Positions 8,523 to 8,727 of a stretch of DNA of 8,727 nucleotides are shown piece by piece. The translations under genes were made by a program, and so were the position numbers. The notes beneath the pieces are model-generated. The model was given only the letters and a program-made list of their open reading frames with translations, was not told the DNA's origin and ran no database searches. The stretch lies in NCBI GenBank assembly GCA_002395865.1, contig DGVE01000172.1:1-8727 (forward strand), given 5' to 3'. This stretch comes from Lachnospiraceae bacterium UBA4292. GTDB lineage: Bacteria; Bacillota; Clostridia; Lachnospirales; Lachnospiraceae. Position 1 is the stretch's first letter; each line of letters opens with the position of its first letter.

Positions 8523-8558
8523 AAAATTAAAAACCGGCCGGTGATCTCACCGGCCGGT
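8523..8558 (-). terminator. Rho-independent terminator of the convergent minus-strand gene
   Basis: A perfect 11-bp stem (ACCGGCCGGTG at 8533-8543, CACCGGCCGGT at 8548-8558) closes a 4-base loop. Read on the minus strand it is followed by TTTTT AA TTTT (8523-8533), a proper U tract, and it lies 25 bases beyond that gene's stop codon. On the plus strand the stem is followed by CCTGCGTTTATG, a poor U tract, so it would terminate the 831-residue protein gene less well, though the stem itself could still define that transcript's 3' end. Confidence 0.85.
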
Positions 8559-8583
8559 CCTGCGTTTATGTATTTAACCGAGA

Positions 8584-8727
8584 TCAGAACTTACCTGCCT
8601 TGGCAGCCTCCTCGATCGAAACGGCTGTAGAAACAGTCATGCCGACCATGGGGTTGTTGCCGGCGCCGATAAGACCCATCATCTCTACGTGCGCAGGAAC
8701 TGAAGAAGAACCTGCGAACTGAGCGTC
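8584..8727 (-). CDS. GGGtGRT family protein, C-terminal 47 residues; 5' part outside the window
   Basis: Read on the minus strand from 8727, the frame is open and ends with TGA at 8586-8584. It begins DAQFAGSSSVPAHVEM, continues MGLIGAGNNPMVGMTV and ends EEAAKAGKF. This matches from memory the conserved C-terminus of the GGGtGRT proteins of Clostridia, named for a Gly/Thr-rich motif that lies upstream of this part. The function of that family is not established as far as I know. It is convergent with the 831-residue protein gene, with 92 bases between the two stop codons, and has its own terminator at 8523-8558. The codons are clean and the end is undamaged, so the gene is probably intact and highly conserved. 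The identification rests on a short stretch, but that stretch is distinctive. Confidence 0.82.
   Translation of the reverse strand, partial: DAQFAGSSSVPAHVEMMGLIGAGNNPMVGMTVSTAVSIEEAAKAGKF

Overview
The window looks like a chromosomal segment of a Gram-positive Firmicute, most likely a plant-polysaccharide-degrading gut or rumen Lachnospiraceae (Butyrivibrio-like). This is inferred from four things: an RpoC without the proteobacterial trigger-loop insertion, a wall-bound modular GH53 galactanase, a convergent gene for the C-terminus of the clostridial 'GGGtGRT' protein family, and AGGAGG-type ribosome binding sites. No species can be named from sequence alone.

Layout. (1) Positions 1-1607 hold the 3' part of rpoC (RNA polymerase beta'), ending in a long acidic tail and followed by a strong intrinsic terminator at 1629-1655. 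(2) Positions 1608-2220 hold no convincing gene but are full of structure: a 32-bp tandem repeat, two long imperfect hairpins, and direct and inverted copies of GTGGCCCTCC that bound a stretch of about 386 bp. A good extended -10 promoter and a 5' leader hairpin follow, just before the next gene. (3) Positions 2221-5829 encode a 1202-residue secreted, surface-attached arabinogalactan endo-beta-1,4-galactanase (GH53). It has three CBM61-like modules, a Big_4-type Ig-like domain, an X2-like domain, a Thr/Asp/Asn linker and a degenerate sortase-type anchor. It stands alone, with its own promoter and terminator and no transporter or regulator beside it. (4) Positions 5830-5995 hold that terminator and a compact possible control region (paired GTTGGAC repeats and a 9-bp palindrome). 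(5) Positions 5996-8491 encode an 831-residue protein I do not recognise. It is soluble and highly charged, contains at least two clear and one or two degenerate copies of a roughly 142-residue repeat, and ends in an acidic region and a coiled coil. (6) Positions 8523-8558 are a terminator that works for the minus strand. It serves the convergent gene whose last 47 codons occupy 8584-8727.

The genes do not form one operon or pathway. rpoC is housekeeping, the galactanase degrades pectic galactan at the cell surface, and the 831-residue protein appears to be monocistronic. The two items most worth follow-up are the 831-residue internally repeated protein and the palindrome-rich element between rpoC and the galactanase gene.
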